Below are positions 7,083 to 7,289 of a stretch of 7,289 nucleotides of DNA, one piece after another (positions within the stretch are counted from its first letter, which is position 1; every line of letters starts with the position of its first letter). The notes under the pieces are model-generated. The model was not told where the DNA came from and ran no database searches. It worked only from the letters and a program-made list of their open reading frames with translations. Position numbers and translations under genes: made by a program. Source of the stretch: Promethearchaeota archaeon (GTDB lineage: Archaea > Asgardarchaeota > Lokiarchaeia > Sigynarchaeales > SOKP01); assembly GCA_014729315.1 (NCBI GenBank), contig WJKD01000690.1, forward strand, positions 1 to 7,289. Reading direction: 5' to 3'.

Positions 7083-7130
7083 AGAAAACAACTAAATTTT
7101 GGTTTTCTTTTTTCTTTTTTTCTTTCTACA
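7083..7130 (+). terminator. Hairpin plus T-tract terminator after the 2TM-repeat gene
   Basis: AGAAAAC (7083-7089) and GTTTTCT (7102-7108) form a 7-bp stem with a 12-base loop. The right arm runs directly into several T runs broken only by single C residues, to about 7130. It starts about 20 bases after the stop codon. T-rich tracts are the main termination signal in archaea; the stem is a supporting feature. Confidence 0.6.
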
Positions 7131-7289
7131 TTATTTTCTCTAAGCAGCTTGAATAAGTTACAGTGAAGAAAATTTGTAAGCTTAAATATTAAAACTCCAA
7201 GAGAAAATTAAAAAATATGAGTATCCTCTAGTCAATTTTCAAGTAAATTGCTTTCTTTCTCAATTTAGACAAAATTTTTATGACAAGGA
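7131..7289. other. AT-rich 3' flank without a supportable gene
   Basis: Contains a TATA-like TTAAATAT at 7182-7189 and a perfect 6-bp inverted repeat, CAATTT (7233-7238) with AAATTG (7245-7250) around a 6-base spacer. The last ATG (7280) opens a frame of three codons before the window ends, so a further + strand gene may start there, but nothing confirms it. Confidence 0.4.

Noticed and set aside
7280..7289. Possible start of a further + strand gene at the window edge
   Set aside because: Only three codons are visible, without a recognisable ribosome site or nearby TATA element, so it cannot be supported.

Overview
The window is AT-rich DNA with two long genes on the + strand, one for a giant membrane-anchored surface protein and one for a polytopic membrane protein. 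It most likely comes from an Asgard (Lokiarchaeia-like) archaeon. This is an inference from several features together. Neither start codon has a convincing Shine-Dalgarno sequence. A TTTAAATA box lies in the intergenic region. The large surface protein carries repeated PPC domains and ends in a cytoplasmic Cys/His zinc finger of a kind I associate with Lokiarchaeal proteins. The other gene is built from 2TM units. No ribosomal or other phylogenetic marker is present, so the assignment is provisional.

Layout: 1-115 is an AT-rich upstream region with a possible TATA-like stretch and a 7-codon mini-ORF that ends one base before the first gene. 116-5299 encodes a 1727-residue protein. It has a signal peptide, a clostripain-like (C11, clan CD) cysteine peptidase domain with a visible His/Cys dyad, eight PPC-type beta-sandwich repeats, one fibronectin-III/Ig-like domain, an acidic spacer, a single transmembrane helix, a lysine-rich cytoplasmic linker containing a 177-bp tandem duplication, and an eight-ligand zinc finger. 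5300-5716 is a non-coding spacer with a T9 tract, two perfect inverted repeats (one reading TGTGA-N6-TCACA) and a TATA-like box. 5717-7063 encodes a 448-residue protein made of six 2TM hairpins (about 12 helices). All 12 of its histidines fall at equivalent positions in the helices. 7064-7289 holds a probable hairpin/T-tract terminator and AT-rich sequence without a supportable gene.

Nothing in the sequence ties the two genes into one pathway. They share orientation, but the 417-bp gap with its own T tract and TATA-like box suggests separate transcription. The most notable points are the outside-to-inside architecture of the first protein (surface peptidase, long PPC stalk, membrane, cytoplasmic zinc finger) and the regular intramembrane histidine lattice of the second. 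No mobile element, RNA gene or CRISPR array was seen.
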